Shown: positions 28,087-38,675, numbered from the stretch's first letter. The stretch: 64,000 nt of DNA from Pseudoalteromonas sp. DL-6 (GCF_004328665.1 NZ_CP019770.1:2790001-2854000); one strand, 5' to 3'. Numbers and translations are program-made. The notes: generated from the letters alone by a model not told the origin.

Positions 28087-29382
28087 ATGAATTTAAAAAA
28101 ATTATTAACATCAGCAGTTTTAACGTTTAGCTTATGCCAAAGTGCATTCGCCGCTCCGGTCGAAATAGACAAAGTAATTGGTATTGTAAACCAAGGCGTT
28201 ATTTTAAAAAGTGAAGTTGACACCATTGTTGATCGTGTTAAAAAACAAGCAGAAGAACAAGACCAACAGCTGCCAAAAGACGAAACACTTCGTGTACAAG
28301 CAATTGAGCGCTTAGTTAATCAAACACTAATGATGCAAATGGCTGAGCGTATGGGCTTAGAGATATCAGATAGTCAGCTTGACCAAACACTCGCTAACAT
28401 GGCCAAAGAGCAAGGCGGTACGATTGCTGACTTACGTCGTACCATTGAAGCGTCGGGTGAAAGCTTTCAAGCTTACCGCGAAGAAATACGTAAAGAAATA
28501 ACCACCCAACAAGTCACGCGTGCAAACGTAGACCGCCGTATATATGTAAGCGACCAAGAAATTGATAACTTGCTAAAAATTATGGATAGCCAAGGCCAAA
28601 ACGCCGAAGAATACGATATTGGTCATATTCTTATCGATATTCCAAGCGGTGCAAGTGCAGACGACGTAAGCTCTGCAAAAACACGTGCAGACAAAGTAAT
28701 TGAACTACTACAAGACGGCCAAGAGTTTAAGCGTATTGCTATTTCTTCATCAAGTGGTTCAAAAGCCCTTGAGGGTGGTCAGTTAGGTTGGATGGGCATT
28801 AACGAAATGCCATCACTATTCGCAGAAGCTGTAAAAGGTGAAAAGAAAGATGCGATTATTGGTCCACTTCGCTCTGGTGCGGGTTTCCACATCATTAAAG
28901 TACAAGACGTGCGTGGCCGCCAAGTAGTAGAAACCACAGAAATTAAATCTCGCCACATCCTTATTAAGCCTTCAATTATTTTAAGCGAAGAAAAAGCCCG
29001 CACTATGTTAGCTGGCTTTGTTAAAGATTTACGCGCCGGTAATGCTGACTTTGCAGAACTAGCTAAAGAACACTCGCAAGATCCAGGCTCAGCACTTAAA
29101 GGCGGACAATACGATTGGACTGATCCAACTACTTACGTGCCTGCGTTTAGAGATACATTACTATCTCTTGATCAAAACGAAATCAGTGAACCATTTAGAA
29201 GCCAGTTTGGCTGGCACATTGTGCAATTACTAGACAAACGTGTTGCAGACAAAACTGAGCAAGCTAAACGTAATCGTGCACATGGCATGTTGTTTAATCG
29301 TAAATTTAAAGAAGAAAGCTTTAACTGGCAGCAAGAAATGCGCGAACAAGCCCATGTTGAAATTTTCCCAATAGACGAATAA
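28087..29382 (+). CDS. surA: Periplasmic peptidyl-prolyl isomerase / chaperone SurA
   Basis: A 431-residue periplasmic chaperone for outer-membrane proteins, including LptD. It has a signal peptide (cleavage near AFAAP, residue 22-23), a SurA N-terminal helical domain (about 25-170), and two parvulin-type rotamase domains (about 175-275, containing [14 protein letters not shown], and about 285-385, containing SRHILIKPS). It is 96 bases downstream of lptD and 2 bases from pdxA, as in E. coli, where these genes form a sigma-E-responsive block. No sigma-E promoter was identified with confidence here. Confidence 0.97.
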   Translation: MNLKKLLTSAVLTFSLCQSAFAAPVEIDKVIGIVNQGVILKSEVDTIVDRVKKQAEEQDQQLPKDETLRVQAIERLVNQTLMMQMAERMGLEISDSQLDQTLANMAKEQGGTIADLRRTIEASGESFQAYREEIRKEITTQQVTRANVDRRIYVSDQEIDNLLKIMDSQGQNAEEYDIGHILIDIPSGASADDVSSAKTRADKVIELLQDGQEFKRIAISSSSGSKALEGGQLGWMGINEMPSLFAEAVKGEKKDAIIGPLRSGAGFHIIKVQDVRGRQVVETTEIKSRHILIKPSIILSEEKARTMLAGFVKDLRAGNADFAELAKEHSQDPGSALKGGQYDWTDPTTYVPAFRDTLLSLDQNEISEPFRSQFGWHIVQLLDKRVADKTEQAKRNRAHGMLFNRKFKEESFNWQQEMREQAHVEIFPIDE

Positions 29383-29384
29383 TT

Positions 29385-30377
29385 ATGACCTTAAGAATTG
29401 CGGTAACCCCTGGCGAGCCTGCAGGCATTGGCCCTGACTTGCTATTAAAATTGGCACAGCACAGCTGGGATGCACAACTAGTAGCGATTGCAGATGCTTC
29501 GCTACTAAAGCAGCGCGCTAAACATTTAGGTTTAAACATTAAATTAATTGAATTTGATGAAAGCGCTGAAGCCATGCCTACTGCTGCTGGCAGCTTATAC
29601 ATAAAACAGATTGATTTAGCCGAGCCGGTTGAGCTGGGTGTACTGAATGACGCAAACGGTCAATACGTATTAGACACTCTACGTATTGCTAGTGAAAAAA
29701 ATATGGACGGCACTTTTGATGCCGTTGTTACTGGCCCTGTTCATAAAGGTATTATTAACCAAGCCGGTATTTCTTTTAGTGGCCACACTGAGTACTTTGC
29801 TCAGCAGTCGGGCACTGCTGATGTTGTTATGTTATTAGCCACAGAAGGTCTGCGAGTTGCACTAGTAACAACACATATTCCGCTTGCTTATGTCTCTCGT
29901 GCGATTACCCAAGAGCGACTAGTTAAAGTGGCAAATATTCTTAATCATGACTTAAAAACTAAGTTTGGTATTGAGCAACCACGTATTTTAGTCTGTGGCT
30001 TAAACCCGCACGCTGGTGAAGATGGCCATTTAGGCCGCGAAGAAATCGACACGATTACGCCTACACTTGACATACTAAGAGCTGAGGGGATGAACTTAAT
30101 CGGGCCTTTACCAGCTGATACGTTATTTCAAGATAAATACCTAAATGAAGCTGATGCAGTGTTGGCTATGTATCACGATCAGGGATTACCTGTGCTAAAA
30201 TACAAAGGATTTGGTAAGTCTGTGAATATAACTCTCGGCCTTCCATTTATCCGCACTTCAGTCGACCACGGTACTGCGCTTGATTTAGCCGGTACCGGTG
30301 ATGCTGATGTTGGCAGTTTTGAATTAGCGATCCGCGAAGCAATTAAGCTCGCCCATGAAAAAGCACAGAATCAATGA
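29385..30377 (+). CDS. pdxA: 4-hydroxythreonine-4-phosphate dehydrogenase PdxA
   Basis: A 330-residue NAD-dependent enzyme of pyridoxal phosphate synthesis that oxidises 4-phosphohydroxy-L-threonine. Typical blocks are [13 protein letters not shown] at the start, [24 protein letters not shown], metal-ligand histidines in this stretch and in AMYHDQGL, and the C-terminal [16 protein letters not shown]. The start is 2 bases after the surA stop and the stop overlaps the rsmA start (ATGA), showing tight translational coupling. Confidence 0.97.
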   Translation: MTLRIAVTPGEPAGIGPDLLLKLAQHSWDAQLVAIADASLLKQRAKHLGLNIKLIEFDESAEAMPTAAGSLYIKQIDLAEPVELGVLNDANGQYVLDTLRIASEKNMDGTFDAVVTGPVHKGIINQAGISFSGHTEYFAQQSGTADVVMLLATEGLRVALVTTHIPLAYVSRAITQERLVKVANILNHDLKTKFGIEQPRILVCGLNPHAGEDGHLGREEIDTITPTLDILRAEGMNLIGPLPADTLFQDKYLNEADAVLAMYHDQGLPVLKYKGFGKSVNITLGLPFIRTSVDHGTALDLAGTGDADVGSFELAIREAIKLAHEKAQNQ

Positions 30378-31180
30378 CCGATAAAGTACACTTAGGACAC
30401 CGCGCCCGTAAACGTTTTGGCCAAAACTTTTTATTCGATGAATCAATTATCGATAAAATCGTCACCGCTATAGATCCCAAGCCGCAAGATAATTTAGTAG
30501 AAATTGGCCCAGGCCTAGGCGCTATTACTGAGCCTGTAGCCGATTTAAGCGGCCATTTAACGGTTGTTGAGCTAGATAAAGATTTAGCCCAACGTTTAAT
30601 TGAGCACCCTTTTTTAGGGCCTAAATTAACCGTAAACCAAGGCGATGCAATGAAGTTTGATTTTGCAAGCCTAGTTAAAGACGACAAAAAGCTAAAAGTA
30701 TTTGGTAACCTACCGTACAACATTTCTACTCCTTTGTTGTTTCATCTTTTTGAATTTGCCGATCATATTGAGCACATGCACTTTATGCTGCAAAAAGAAG
30801 TGGTAAAACGCATGGTTGCAGGCCCAGGCAGCAAAACCTTTGGCCGCTTGAGTGTAATGACTCAATACTACTGCAATGCGATGCCTGTAGTAGAAGTACC
30901 ACCAGAGTGCTTTAAACCTGCACCTAAAGTAGATTCTGCGGTTATTCGCTTAATCCCCAAAAAGGCAGAGCAGCGCACAGCTAAGAGCGTTAAAATATTA
31001 AATACAGTCTGTTTAGAAGCGTTTAATCAACGTCGTAAAACACTGCGCAACAGCCTAGGCAACCTTTTAACCGCTGAAGAGTTAACCAGCATTGGCATTG
31101 ATATTACCCTGCGTGCTGAGAGCCTGTCGTTACAACAATTTATTGATATAGCTAACTGGATTTATGACAACAAGCAGTAA
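30374..31180 (+). CDS. rsmA: 16S rRNA (adenine1518/1519-N6)-dimethyltransferase RsmA (KsgA)
   Basis: A 268-residue methyltransferase that dimethylates two adjacent adenines in the 3' hairpin of 16S rRNA, a late step in 30S assembly. Features are [18 protein letters not shown] at the start, the SAM motif [14 protein letters not shown] (about 41-54), the catalytic NLPYN (motif IV, about 113-117), and a C-terminal [12 protein letters not shown]. It overlaps pdxA by 4 bases and apaG by up to 17, continuing the operon. Confidence 0.97.
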   Translation: MTDKVHLGHRARKRFGQNFLFDESIIDKIVTAIDPKPQDNLVEIGPGLGAITEPVADLSGHLTVVELDKDLAQRLIEHPFLGPKLTVNQGDAMKFDFASLVKDDKKLKVFGNLPYNISTPLLFHLFEFADHIEHMHFMLQKEVVKRMVAGPGSKTFGRLSVMTQYYCNAMPVVEVPPECFKPAPKVDSAVIRLIPKKAEQRTAKSVKILNTVCLEAFNQRRKTLRNSLGNLLTAEELTSIGIDITLRAESLSLQQFIDIANWIYDNKQ

Positions 31181-31553
31181 TATGGGATCACCTGTAAAGG
31201 TATCTGTAGAAACATTTTATGTAGAAGAGCAATCGCAACCTGAACTTGATAAATTTGTATTTGCTTACTCCGTTACTATAAAAAACCACAGTTTATGTAG
31301 TGCAAAACTACTTAGCCGCTATTGGTTAATTACCGATGCCAATGGTAAAGAAGTAGAAGTGCAAGGCGAAGGTGTGGTAGGTGAAACCCCAGATATAGCC
31401 CCAGGTGAAAGTTACAAATACACCAGTGGTGCAATATTAGATACTCCCGTAGGCACCATGCAAGGGCATTACACTTTACGAAACGAGTTTGGTGCTGAGT
31501 TTGAAGCACCCATAAATGTGTTCCGTTTAGCTTGCCCTAATATCTTACACTGA
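31164..31553 (+). CDS. apaG: ApaG protein (Fn3-like fold)
   Basis: A 129-residue single-domain protein of the ApaG/DUF525 family with an immunoglobulin-like fold. The motif [28 protein letters not shown] and the C-terminal GTMQGHYTL are characteristic. The biochemical role is unsettled in the literature. The frame allows ATG 31164, inside the rsmA end, or ATG 31182, one base after the rsmA stop; the latter gives 123 residues and aligns slightly better with E. coli ApaG, but neither has a good ribosome binding site. It is followed 16 bases later by apaH. Confidence 0.93.
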   Translation: MTTSSNMGSPVKVSVETFYVEEQSQPELDKFVFAYSVTIKNHSLCSAKLLSRYWLITDANGKEVEVQGEGVVGETPDIAPGESYKYTSGAILDTPVGTMQGHYTLRNEFGAEFEAPINVFRLACPNILH

Positions 31554-31569
31554 TAAAAAACAGCATCTA

Positions 31570-32388
31570 ATGGCCGACTACGCAATAGGTGATTTACAAG
31601 GCTGCTTTAACGAATTTAATTTATTGTTAAAGCAAGTCGACTTTAACCCTAGCAAAGATCATCTCTACCTAGTGGGTGATATTGTTGCTCGCGGCCCAGA
31701 CTCCAAAGCGTGCCTTGATTATATTTATCAGCACCAAGATAGTGTTAGTGTTACATTAGGCAATCACGACTTGCATATGATTGCCTGTTATTTAAATAAT
31801 GTTGCCCCTAATCCCAAAGACAAACTAACGACACTGTTCAACAGTAGCAAACTCCCCGACTACATCGCGTTTTTACAAACTCAACCTTTAGCTCTTTATC
31901 TAGAGCAATATGACTGCTTTATTTCACACGCGGGGCTAAACCCTGACTGGTCGTGCGAGCAAGCCATTAAGCACGCTCAATTTGCGCAGCAATGCTATGG
32001 TGCTGATAACGCTCAGTTCTTCTTAAAAAACATGTATCAGCCTCATCCACTCAAATGGAGTGAGCAACATGATGACGCTGCTAAATTTCGGTATATCGTT
32101 AATTATTTCACCCGCATGCGCTTTATTACGCCTGATAACTTGCTTAATTTTAATGCAAAAGAAGCAACAACAAATTCCTCATCATTAATCCCTTGGTTTT
32201 CTCATCCTAAAATAGTGAATGCTCAACATGACCTTATTTTTGGACATTGGGCAGCTCTTGAAGGACAAACTCCCTACAAACACCTATACGCACTAGACAC
32301 TGGTTGCGTTTGGGGCGGCTCAATGACCTTAATAGATTTACAAAGCAAACAAAAATTTTCAGAAAAATCACAACTTTTGTCTAAATAA
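31570..32388 (+). CDS. apaH: Symmetrical bis(5'-nucleosyl)-tetraphosphatase ApaH
   Basis: A 272-residue calcineurin-like metallophosphatase that hydrolyses Ap4A to two ADP and also decaps Np4-capped RNA. Visible metal and catalytic motifs are AIGDLQGC (GDxxG-like, residues 5-12), VGDIVARGPDS and TLGNHDLHM (GNHD), with downstream histidines in FISHAGLNP and FGHWAAL. It is the last gene of the lptD-surA-pdxA-rsmA-apaG-apaH block. No clear terminator follows. Confidence 0.97.
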   Translation: MADYAIGDLQGCFNEFNLLLKQVDFNPSKDHLYLVGDIVARGPDSKACLDYIYQHQDSVSVTLGNHDLHMIACYLNNVAPNPKDKLTTLFNSSKLPDYIAFLQTQPLALYLEQYDCFISHAGLNPDWSCEQAIKHAQFAQQCYGADNAQFFLKNMYQPHPLKWSEQHDDAAKFRYIVNYFTRMRFITPDNLLNFNAKEATTNSSSLIPWFSHPKIVNAQHDLIFGHWAALEGQTPYKHLYALDTGCVWGGSMTLIDLQSKQKFSEKSQLLSK

Positions 32389-32697
32389 ACTGAAAAAAGT
32401 TAATACATCTGTTAAGTTTAAGAGTGCATGTTAAATCGTATAATTACAAACTATTCACAACAGTGTGTAAAAAATAGCAACACTCTCATAATCAAATTGA
32501 TGATGAGTAAAATTGCCTTTTATTATTTTATATCCATAATCGAATAGTTTAATTATGCATTCTTAGCGTGTGATGTAGTTTCACGGTAAATTTAGCAACT
32601 AACTATTAACAGTAAAAATTAATTATTTTTAATTACTTAACTTATTGTTGAAAGCGCCGATAAGTTTTAATAGACGTATTTTTGAATGGAAAACCAT
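32389..32697. other. 309-base AT-rich gap after apaH holding a flagellar-type promoter
   Basis: Strongly AT-rich and without coding character. The one recognisable signal is the sigma-28-type promoter at 32637-32663, listed separately. I see no clear terminator for the apaH operon. Confidence 0.5.
32637..32663 (+). promoter_or_regulatory. Sigma-28 (FliA) type promoter of the chemoreceptor gene
   Basis: A perfect GCCGATAA -10 octamer at 32656-32663 is preceded, at the usual spacing, by TTAACTTA, five of eight matches to the TAAAGTTT -35. It lies 34 bases before the receptor start. Chemoreceptor genes are common FliA targets. Confidence 0.75.
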
Positions 32698-34713
32698 ATG
32701 AATCTAACAGTGAGTCAACGTATTTGGGGTGGTTTTATATTTATCACTTCATTACTTTTAATTATTGGCGGTAACTCTTTAATAAAAATAGCAAATATAG
32801 ATCGTTCAACTCAAAAAGTTAATCAACTATCGCTTCCGGCATTAAACAAGAGCGCTCAATTACAAGCTGAATTTATTTTGATGAGTAAGGCTGCTCAAGC
32901 CAGCTTTCATACTTCGTCAGCTCAAGAGCTAGCACCAATAAAAGCACAGATAGAAGAACAAAAGCAGTTATTTGATAGCTTACATCGCGAGCTGCAACAG
33001 GTCGTAAAAGATGATCCGCAATTAAATAAGAGCAGCCTTGAAGTTGAAAAAACCTACTTAAGCTTTTTAAACATTATAGAGAGCCTACTTAAAGATAAAA
33101 ACACTCAGTTAGTGCTTAACAAAAAGCTCAAAGCGCAATTAGAAACCGTTGAGCTTGCTGCAGAAGATGCCAACTCTATGGTTCTTGATATTATTGATAT
33201 TGATGGCTTAGAAGATAACTACCCTCGTGCTTATCAAGCAGCTAATAACCTTGAAAATAACTTTATGTCTGTGGTTACCAGTAGCACCGACATGTTAACT
33301 GTGAAAACACTTAACACGCTCGATATTATTAAAAATGAACAAGTGTATTACTTTGAAGAAGTGGTTCGTACTGTTGCATTAATACAACCTGCGATAGAGC
33401 AAAGCCACAGCAGCTTGTTTAACGACTTAAAAGGTTATGTAGATACACTTGAGAGCAATATCTTAGGCAACGATAGCCTTTCAGCGAATAAAAAGCGCCT
33501 TATTGATGCAATCAGCACAACTGAGCGTGAATTAGAAGAGTCTGAAAAAGCCACTAAAACAGCACTTAGCCAAATAGACGAATTAGTATTACAAGCCAGC
33601 GGCGTTGCATTTACTTTGCAAGAAGGCGTACGCAGCGATGTAAACTCAGCTAATTTATGGACTTGGATAGGCATGATCATTGCGACTATTATCGCTGTGC
33701 TTGTAGCCATCATTACTGTTAACCGTATTACTAAGCCATTAGCAGAAGTTAACCGCATTTTAGATATTGTTGCCAGTGGTGATATGACTCAACGCTTAGA
33801 TGACAGCGCAAAAGATGAGTTTGGTGAATTGTCGAAAAGCTGTAATACCTTAATTGATAGCTTACGTAGCTTAATTACCGGTATTATTTCACGTTCAACA
33901 CAACTTGCAGCCGCTTCTGAGCAAACTTCAACAATTACCGGTGAATCAAGCAAAGCGATTAGTAATCAACAAGCGCAAGTAGAGCAAGCTGCAACCGCAA
34001 CCACTGAAATGAGCAGTACTTCACAAACTGTAAGTAACAGTGCACAACAAGCACTGAGTGAAATTAAAAATGCCGATAAAGAAGCTGAACGTGTTAAAGG
34101 CATTTCAAATCAAAACAAAGCAACCATTGAACAACTCGCTTACGAAGTCGATGAAGCATCAAGTGTTATTAATAAACTACACAAAGATAGCGCATCAATT
34201 GGTAGTATTTTAGACGTTATTCGTGGCATTGCAGAACAAACTAACTTACTTGCACTTAATGCGGCCATTGAGGCAGCGCGTGCCGGAGAATACGGTAGAG
34301 GGTTTGCCGTGGTAGCTGATGAAGTAAGATCACTTGCAAGTAAAACACAAGAGTCGACCCAAGAAATTCAATCTATGATTGAATCACTACAGTCTGGCGC
34401 TGAAGAAGCAGTTAAGGCAATGGAAAAAGGTAAAGAACGTGCCGTTTCGTGTGTTGAACAAAGTGACTTAGCCAATAGTGCGCTGGATTCAATTACCCTT
34501 GCGGTATCACAAGCGCACAATGTCAGTGAAGAGATATCAACAGCAGCACAAGAGCAACAACAAGTGTCACAAGAGATCAGTGAACGCTTAGAGTCTATTG
34601 TTGCTATCGCCGAGCAAACAGCAGAAGGTGCTGTACAAACTAATATTTCAAGTTCAGAAGTGGCTAAGTTAGCCGAAGAACTAAGAATATCAGTAGAGAA
34701 CTTTAAAGTATAA
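32698..34713 (+). CDS. Methyl-accepting chemotaxis protein (with HAMP)
   Basis: A transmembrane chemoreceptor of about 671 residues. The start at ATG 32698 ([12 protein letters not shown]) is preferred over ATG 32686, because a GGAAAA sits six bases upstream of it and the earlier ATG has none. Topology: a helix at about 10-30, a long helical periplasmic ligand domain (about 35-310), a second helix (about 320-345), HAMP (about 346-400), and a cytoplasmic signalling domain whose tip is [21 protein letters not shown] followed by [12 protein letters not shown]. No C-terminal CheR-docking pentapeptide is seen. The ligand is unknown. It is preceded by a FliA-type promoter. Confidence 0.95.
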   Translation: MNLTVSQRIWGGFIFITSLLLIIGGNSLIKIANIDRSTQKVNQLSLPALNKSAQLQAEFILMSKAAQASFHTSSAQELAPIKAQIEEQKQLFDSLHRELQQVVKDDPQLNKSSLEVEKTYLSFLNIIESLLKDKNTQLVLNKKLKAQLETVELAAEDANSMVLDIIDIDGLEDNYPRAYQAANNLENNFMSVVTSSTDMLTVKTLNTLDIIKNEQVYYFEEVVRTVALIQPAIEQSHSSLFNDLKGYVDTLESNILGNDSLSANKKRLIDAISTTERELEESEKATKTALSQIDELVLQASGVAFTLQEGVRSDVNSANLWTWIGMIIATIIAVLVAIITVNRITKPLAEVNRILDIVASGDMTQRLDDSAKDEFGELSKSCNTLIDSLRSLITGIISRSTQLAAASEQTSTITGESSKAISNQQAQVEQAATATTEMSSTSQTVSNSAQQALSEIKNADKEAERVKGISNQNKATIEQLAYEVDEASSVINKLHKDSASIGSILDVIRGIAEQTNLLALNAAIEAARAGEYGRGFAVVADEVRSLASKTQESTQEIQSMIESLQSGAEEAVKAMEKGKERAVSCVEQSDLANSALDSITLAVSQAHNVSEEISTAAQEQQQVSQEISERLESIVAIAEQTAEGAVQTNISSSEVAKLAEELRISVENFKV

Positions 34714-34721
34714 ATATCGCA

Positions 34722-34749
34722 CTGTAAGTAGCCCTAGGGCTACTTACAG
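34722..34749. repeat. 28-base perfect palindrome after the chemoreceptor gene
   Basis: CTGTAAGTAGCCCT followed immediately by its reverse complement, starting 9 bases after the receptor stop codon. It has no T-run on either side, so it is not a standard intrinsic terminator, though it may help end or stabilise the mRNA. Confidence 0.6.
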
Positions 34750-34896
34750 CTCACACCCTAGTGAAGTCATAGTAAAACACCCACTTCCTCATTAGGTGTG
34801 CTTACATGCCCCACAATCTCACTCTAAATACACAACACTCAACTGCTTAGTCCGTAAAGTCATTTAATGCCCATACTCTTTATGTTCTCTTTGGTT

Positions 34897-35058
34897 ATAC
34901 CCATTCGCTTAATTAAGTGGTCTATTTTGAAGATGAAAAAACGTGTTGATAGCAAGGCAAAAAAATTGCTATTTAGTTGTTCTAAATGAGAATTTTTTAA
35001 CGCAGATAGCGACACGTTTAGTCCTGTAAAATGATTAAGTATTATTGCGAATTGGTAT
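34897..35058. mobile_element. MITE-like element with terminal inverted repeats
   Basis: A 162-base non-coding unit bounded by ATACCCATTCGC (34897-34908) and GCGAATTGGTAT (35047-35058), inverted copies matching at 11 of 12 positions. Inside, AAACGTGTTGATAGC (34939-34953) is matched by an inverted copy at 35005-35019 (12 of 15), and the centre has a short hairpin ATTTAG-TTGTT-CTAAAT. The whole unit can fold into one long imperfect stem, the form expected of a non-autonomous transposable element or dispersed palindromic repeat. There is no transposase gene. Only one copy was noticed in this window. It lies in the 453-base gap between the chemoreceptor gene and rpmG. Confidence 0.65.
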
Positions 35059-35117
35059 TAGATGGACATTATTACGGTAGGTATATTTTCGGTAGCTAAC
35101 AGAGTGGATTTAAAAAC

Positions 35118-35144
35118 AAAAAACCCAGCATAAGCTGGGTTTTT
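35118..35144 (-). terminator. Rho-independent terminator of rpmB-rpmG
   Basis: AAAAACCCAGC-ATAA-GCTGGGTTTTT, 23 bases past the rpmG stop. The stem is flanked by A and T runs, so it could act on either strand. Confidence 0.88.
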
Positions 35145-35166
35145 ACATTTCTGAAAGAAAACTAAA

Positions 35167-35322
35167 TTACTTGATTTTAGCTTCTTTGAAAATCACATGT
35201 TTACGAGCCTTAGGATCGAACTTTTTGATTTCCATTTTTTCAGGCATGTTACGCTTGTTCTTGTCGGTAGTGTAGAAAAAACCAGTACCAGCAGTTGAAA
35301 CTAAACGGATCTTATCGCGCAT
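35167..35322 (-). CDS. rpmG: 50S ribosomal protein L33
   Basis: A 51-residue protein starting [20 protein letters not shown] and ending IFKEAKIK, the L33 pattern of the cysteine-free (C-) type, because the CxxC zinc ribbon pairs are absent. It binds near the E site of the large subunit. It is 11 bases downstream of rpmB, the usual gammaproteobacterial rpmB-rpmG pair, and ends before a strong terminator. It was found by direct translation of the minus strand. Confidence 0.96.
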   Translation of the reverse strand: MRDKIRLVSTAGTGFFYTTDKNKRNMPEKMEIKKFDPKARKHVIFKEAKIK

Positions 35323-35333
35323 AATTCAGTTCC

Positions 35334-35570
35334 TTAAACTTTTTCGCCACGAGCACGGATTTCTGTAAGAACCGTGTCAATGCCTTTTTTATCGATAATA
35401 CGCATACCTTTAGTAGTAGTGCGTAATGTTACAAAACGTTTTTCACTTTCAACCCAAAAACGGTGTGTTTGTAGGTTAGGTAGGAAACGACGTTTAGTCG
35501 CGTTTCTCGCGTGTGAACGGTGGTTACCAACCGCTGGACGCTTACCTGTAACTTGACATACTTTAGACAT
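35334..35570 (-). CDS. rpmB: 50S ribosomal protein L28
   Basis: A 78-residue basic ribosomal protein beginning [16 protein letters not shown], with the diagnostic [17 protein letters not shown] segment. The length equals that of E. coli L28. It is the first gene of rpmB-rpmG. The promoter must lie in the 274 bases before it (35571-35844), where nothing else was recognised. The single Cys5 means it is not the zinc-binding form. Confidence 0.97.
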   Translation of the reverse strand: MSKVCQVTGKRPAVGNHRSHARNATKRRFLPNLQTHRFWVESEKRFVTLRTTTKGMRIIDKKGIDTVLTEIRARGEKV

Positions 35571-35844
35571 GTCTATATATCTCCAATAACTTCGCTCGAG
35601 CTTAATTTTTCCCTAAGGCCATGTATTTGTGCCCTAGAGATAAATCGAAGGGCGCTCTTTATACAGCTTTTACAGGCAAAGATCAAATACTGATCTTATC
35701 CAACCAGCTCATGTGTAAATTTTATAGCGGCTAATTATAAAGATCGAATGCCCTTAGGGAAAGTAAAAACTGCATTTAAATTAAACTAATTTGCCAAAAC
35801 ACACTAAACCGCTCATTTTTAGCACATATCTGCGAGCGATAAAC

Positions 35845-36519
35845 TTAAATAAGTCCCCGTTCAGCAAACGAAACACAATTTTCACCACCAATAATAATAT
35901 GATCCAACACATTTATGTCGACTAATTGCAGTGCTTGGCATAATTTATTGGTAATTAGCTTATCGGCCTGACTCGGTTCTGCAATACCACTTGGGTGATT
36001 ATGTGAAAAAATAACCGCTGCCGCATTATTTTTTAACGCTGCTTTGACTACTTCACGGGGATACACACTGGCTGCGTTAATCGTACCATAAAATAAGATT
36101 TCATCTTTCAATAAACGATTTTGGCTATCAAGATACAACACCATAAACACCTCCTGCTGCAGCCCTCGCATTTGCAAGGTTAAATAGTCGTATACAGCTT
36201 GAGGGGAGTTAAAAACGGCATCGCGAACAAAGCCTTCTTGCATATAACGTTGACTCAGCTCAAGTACCGCTTGTAGCTGTACATATTTAGCTGTTCCTAG
36301 CCCTTTTTGCGCACAAAATTCATCTATGCTGGCATTAAACAAATTATGCAGGGTTTTATTTTCATTGAGCAGGTGCTGTGCCAGCTCTATCGCATTCATA
36401 CCGGGTAAACCAGTACGTAAAAATATAGCCAATAGTTCAGCATCAGAGAGTGCCTTTGCGCCTTTTTCTAGCAGCTTTTCTCGCGGTCTGAGTGAATTAG
36501 GCAGAGAGGTTAATTGCAT
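35845..36519 (-). CDS. radC: RadC family protein (JAB/MPN domain, UPF0758)
   Basis: A 224-residue protein with an N-terminal helix-hairpin-helix region (about 15-80: LLEKGAKALSDAELLAIFLRTG, then KGLGTAKY) and a C-terminal JAMM/MPN+ metalloprotease-like domain with FSHNHPSGIAEPSQAD, giving the HxH and Ser/Asp zinc ligands. Despite its name, the repair role in E. coli was withdrawn and the real activity is unclear. The position between rpmB and coaBC is conserved in gammaproteobacteria, and it is divergent from coaBC. Confidence 0.95.
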   Translation of the reverse strand: MQLTSLPNSLRPREKLLEKGAKALSDAELLAIFLRTGLPGMNAIELAQHLLNENKTLHNLFNASIDEFCAQKGLGTAKYVQLQAVLELSQRYMQEGFVRDAVFNSPQAVYDYLTLQMRGLQQEVFMVLYLDSQNRLLKDEILFYGTINAASVYPREVVKAALKNNAAAVIFSHNHPSGIAEPSQADKLITNKLCQALQLVDINVLDHIIIGGENCVSFAERGLI

Positions 36520-36660
36520 CGTTCATCCTTGAAAGCGGTCAGTATCATATAACTGTAATGCAAAATTAAAAATTAGCGCGATAAAACGCATTTTATCTTA
36601 GCTGTCACGCTCAAGATTTGTTATTTTAGCCAGCATATTTTATAAAATTGATGAACAACC

Positions 36661-37854
36661 ATGATTAATTTAACAAATAAAAAAATAGTGCTGGGAATTA
36701 GCGGTGGAATTGCAGCCTATAAATGTGCCGAACTCGTAAGACGTTTAAAAGACCATGGTTGTGACGTTAAAGTTGTAATGACTGAATCAGCAAAGCATTT
36801 TATTACCCCGCTAACGATGCAAGCAGTCAGTGGTGAAATGGTGTCTGACTCATTACTCGACCCATCAGCAGAAGCTGCAATGGGACATATTGAATTTGCC
36901 AAATGGGCTGATTTAATTTTAGTTGCCCCTGCCACCAGCAATATTATTGCAAAAATGGCCGCAGGCATTGCTGATGACCTACTCACTACGTTATTGCTCG
37001 CAACCCCTGCAAAAGTAGCCATAGCGCCGGCAATGAATCAGCAAATGTACGCACATCTTGCAACGCAAGCTAATATAGCCACTTTAAAGGCGCGTGGCGT
37101 TGCTGTTTGGGGACCTGGTAAGGGTGAGCAAGCCTGTGGTGATGTAGGTGCAGGGCGAATGCTTGAACCGCATGAATTAGTGAGTTTATGCACTGAACCT
37201 GCGCAACCACAACTCTTAGCGGGTAAAACCATTACTATTACCGCAGGTCCAACCCGAGAACCTCTCGATCCGGTGCGTTTTATATCAAACCACAGCTCAG
37301 GAAAAATGGGCTATGCACTAGCACAAGCTGCTTTATCATTTGGCGCACAAGTTAACTTAATTTCAGGCCCGGTAACCATTACCGCACCGCAAGGGGTTAA
37401 TTTAATTAATATAGAAAGTGCTGAGCAACTATTGCAAGAGTCACTCAATTACGCTCCTCAATCAGACGCCTTTATTGGCTGCGCTGCTGTAGCCGATTAC
37501 CGTGCAGCAAATATCGCCACACAAAAGATGAAAAAACAAGGTGATGAACTCACTCTTAGCTTAGTTAAGAACCCAGACGTTATAGCAGCGGTGGCAAACC
37601 TTACACAAAGCCGCCCTTACACTGTCGGCTTTGCAGCAGAAACGCAAAATGTTGCTAATTACGCTAAAGGGAAACTAGCCAATAAAAACCTCGATATGAT
37701 TTGTGCTAACGACGTATCGCAAAGTGATTTGGGCTTTAATTCAGAGCGTAACGCACTCACTCTTTACTGGCAAAATGAACAACTCGATTTACCTGAGACC
37801 AGCAAAACAGAAATAGCCATCAAAGTGATCGAACAGCTTGCCAAACGATTATAA
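36661..37854 (+). CDS. coaBC: Bifunctional phosphopantothenoylcysteine decarboxylase / phosphopantothenate-cysteine ligase
   Basis: A 397-residue fusion for two steps of coenzyme A synthesis. The N-terminal CoaC flavoprotein domain (about 1-185) has the GGIAAYK start, catalytic His in [19 protein letters not shown] and the active-site Cys in [12 protein letters not shown]. The C-terminal CoaB ligase domain (about 190-397) has [27 protein letters not shown] and the lysine-rich KMKK near residue 289. It is transcribed away from radC, sharing a 141-base gap. In E. coli dut follows; here it does not. Confidence 0.97.
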   Translation: MINLTNKKIVLGISGGIAAYKCAELVRRLKDHGCDVKVVMTESAKHFITPLTMQAVSGEMVSDSLLDPSAEAAMGHIEFAKWADLILVAPATSNIIAKMAAGIADDLLTTLLLATPAKVAIAPAMNQQMYAHLATQANIATLKARGVAVWGPGKGEQACGDVGAGRMLEPHELVSLCTEPAQPQLLAGKTITITAGPTREPLDPVRFISNHSSGKMGYALAQAALSFGAQVNLISGPVTITAPQGVNLINIESAEQLLQESLNYAPQSDAFIGCAAVADYRAANIATQKMKKQGDELTLSLVKNPDVIAAVANLTQSRPYTVGFAAETQNVANYAKGKLANKNLDMICANDVSQSDLGFNSERNALTLYWQNEQLDLPETSKTEIAIKVIEQLAKRL

Positions 37855-38078
37855 AAAGGCTGGAAACAAACTGAATAAAACATTAACATGATGACGCCTT
37901 GTGACCTTTTAGTGTAATTTTATCTCGCTAATATAGTTTAATGCTTGCGCAGTACCAGAGCTTCACCGTAACACGTGAAAATACCGTCTCACTGGTTACT
38001 GCCTGTAGCAGCACTAGGCCGGTAGCTGTGTTATCGCACATTGATGTAGAAAAAATAACTATTAAAAAAGGAATGTTC

Positions 38079-38666
38079 ATGCCTGCGACAAAAAAAAGTA
38101 ATCGCAAAGAGCAAATACTGCAAGCACTCGCACAAATGTTAGAAACCAGCCCTGGCCAGCGTATTACAACAGCCAAACTTGCCGCAGAAGTTGGCGTATC
38201 TGAAGCCGCTCTTTATCGCCACTTTCCTAGCAAAGCGCGGATGTTTGAAGGATTAATAGAATTTATTGAAGATACCCTGCTATCACGTATTAATCTTATT
38301 TTAGATAACGAAAAAGAAAGCAAAGCACGCGTATACAATACCCTATTACTGTTGCTAACGTTTGCTGAGAAAAACCCTGGCATTACTCGTATATTAACAG
38401 GCGACGCTCTACAAGGAGAACAAGAGCGACTTCGTGAGCGTGTACAGGGCTTATTTGAAAAACTAGAAACCCAATTTAAACAAATTCTTAGAGAGCGTAA
38501 GCTACGTGAAGGTAAAAACTTCCAAAGCGATGAGTTAACCCTAGCTAACTTTTTGCTTGCCTACGTTGAAGGTAAAATGAATCAGTTTGTGCGCAGTAAT
38601 TTTAGTGCTCGCCCAAGTGAGCAATTTGAAAAACAATGGCCAGAATTACAAAAAATTTGGTTATAA
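38079..38666 (+). CDS. slmA: Nucleoid occlusion factor SlmA (TetR family)
   Basis: A 195-residue TetR-type DNA-binding protein that, in E. coli, binds SBS sites over the chromosome and antagonises FtsZ rings there. The start at ATG 38079 is chosen because AAGGA is spaced six bases before it; the reading frame is open upstream to 37941, but that part does not resemble the family. The helix-turn-helix ([24 protein letters not shown], about 28-51) is followed by the FtsZ-binding all-helical domain with [17 protein letters not shown]. It is downstream of coaBC as usual, without dut between them. Confidence 0.95.
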   Translation: MPATKKSNRKEQILQALAQMLETSPGQRITTAKLAAEVGVSEAALYRHFPSKARMFEGLIEFIEDTLLSRINLILDNEKESKARVYNTLLLLLTFAEKNPGITRILTGDALQGEQERLRERVQGLFEKLETQFKQILRERKLREGKNFQSDELTLANFLLAYVEGKMNQFVRSNFSARPSEQFEKQWPELQKIWL

Positions 38667-38675
38667 GGTTTTAGG

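Noticed and set aside
34722..34749. Possible GacA box (contains TGTAAG and CTTACA)
   Set aside because: The half-sites are 14 bases apart instead of 6 and the palindrome follows a gene rather than preceding a promoter.
37941..38078. N-terminal extension of SlmA by 46 residues
   Set aside because: No family similarity, and a good AAGGA ribosome site points to ATG 38079.
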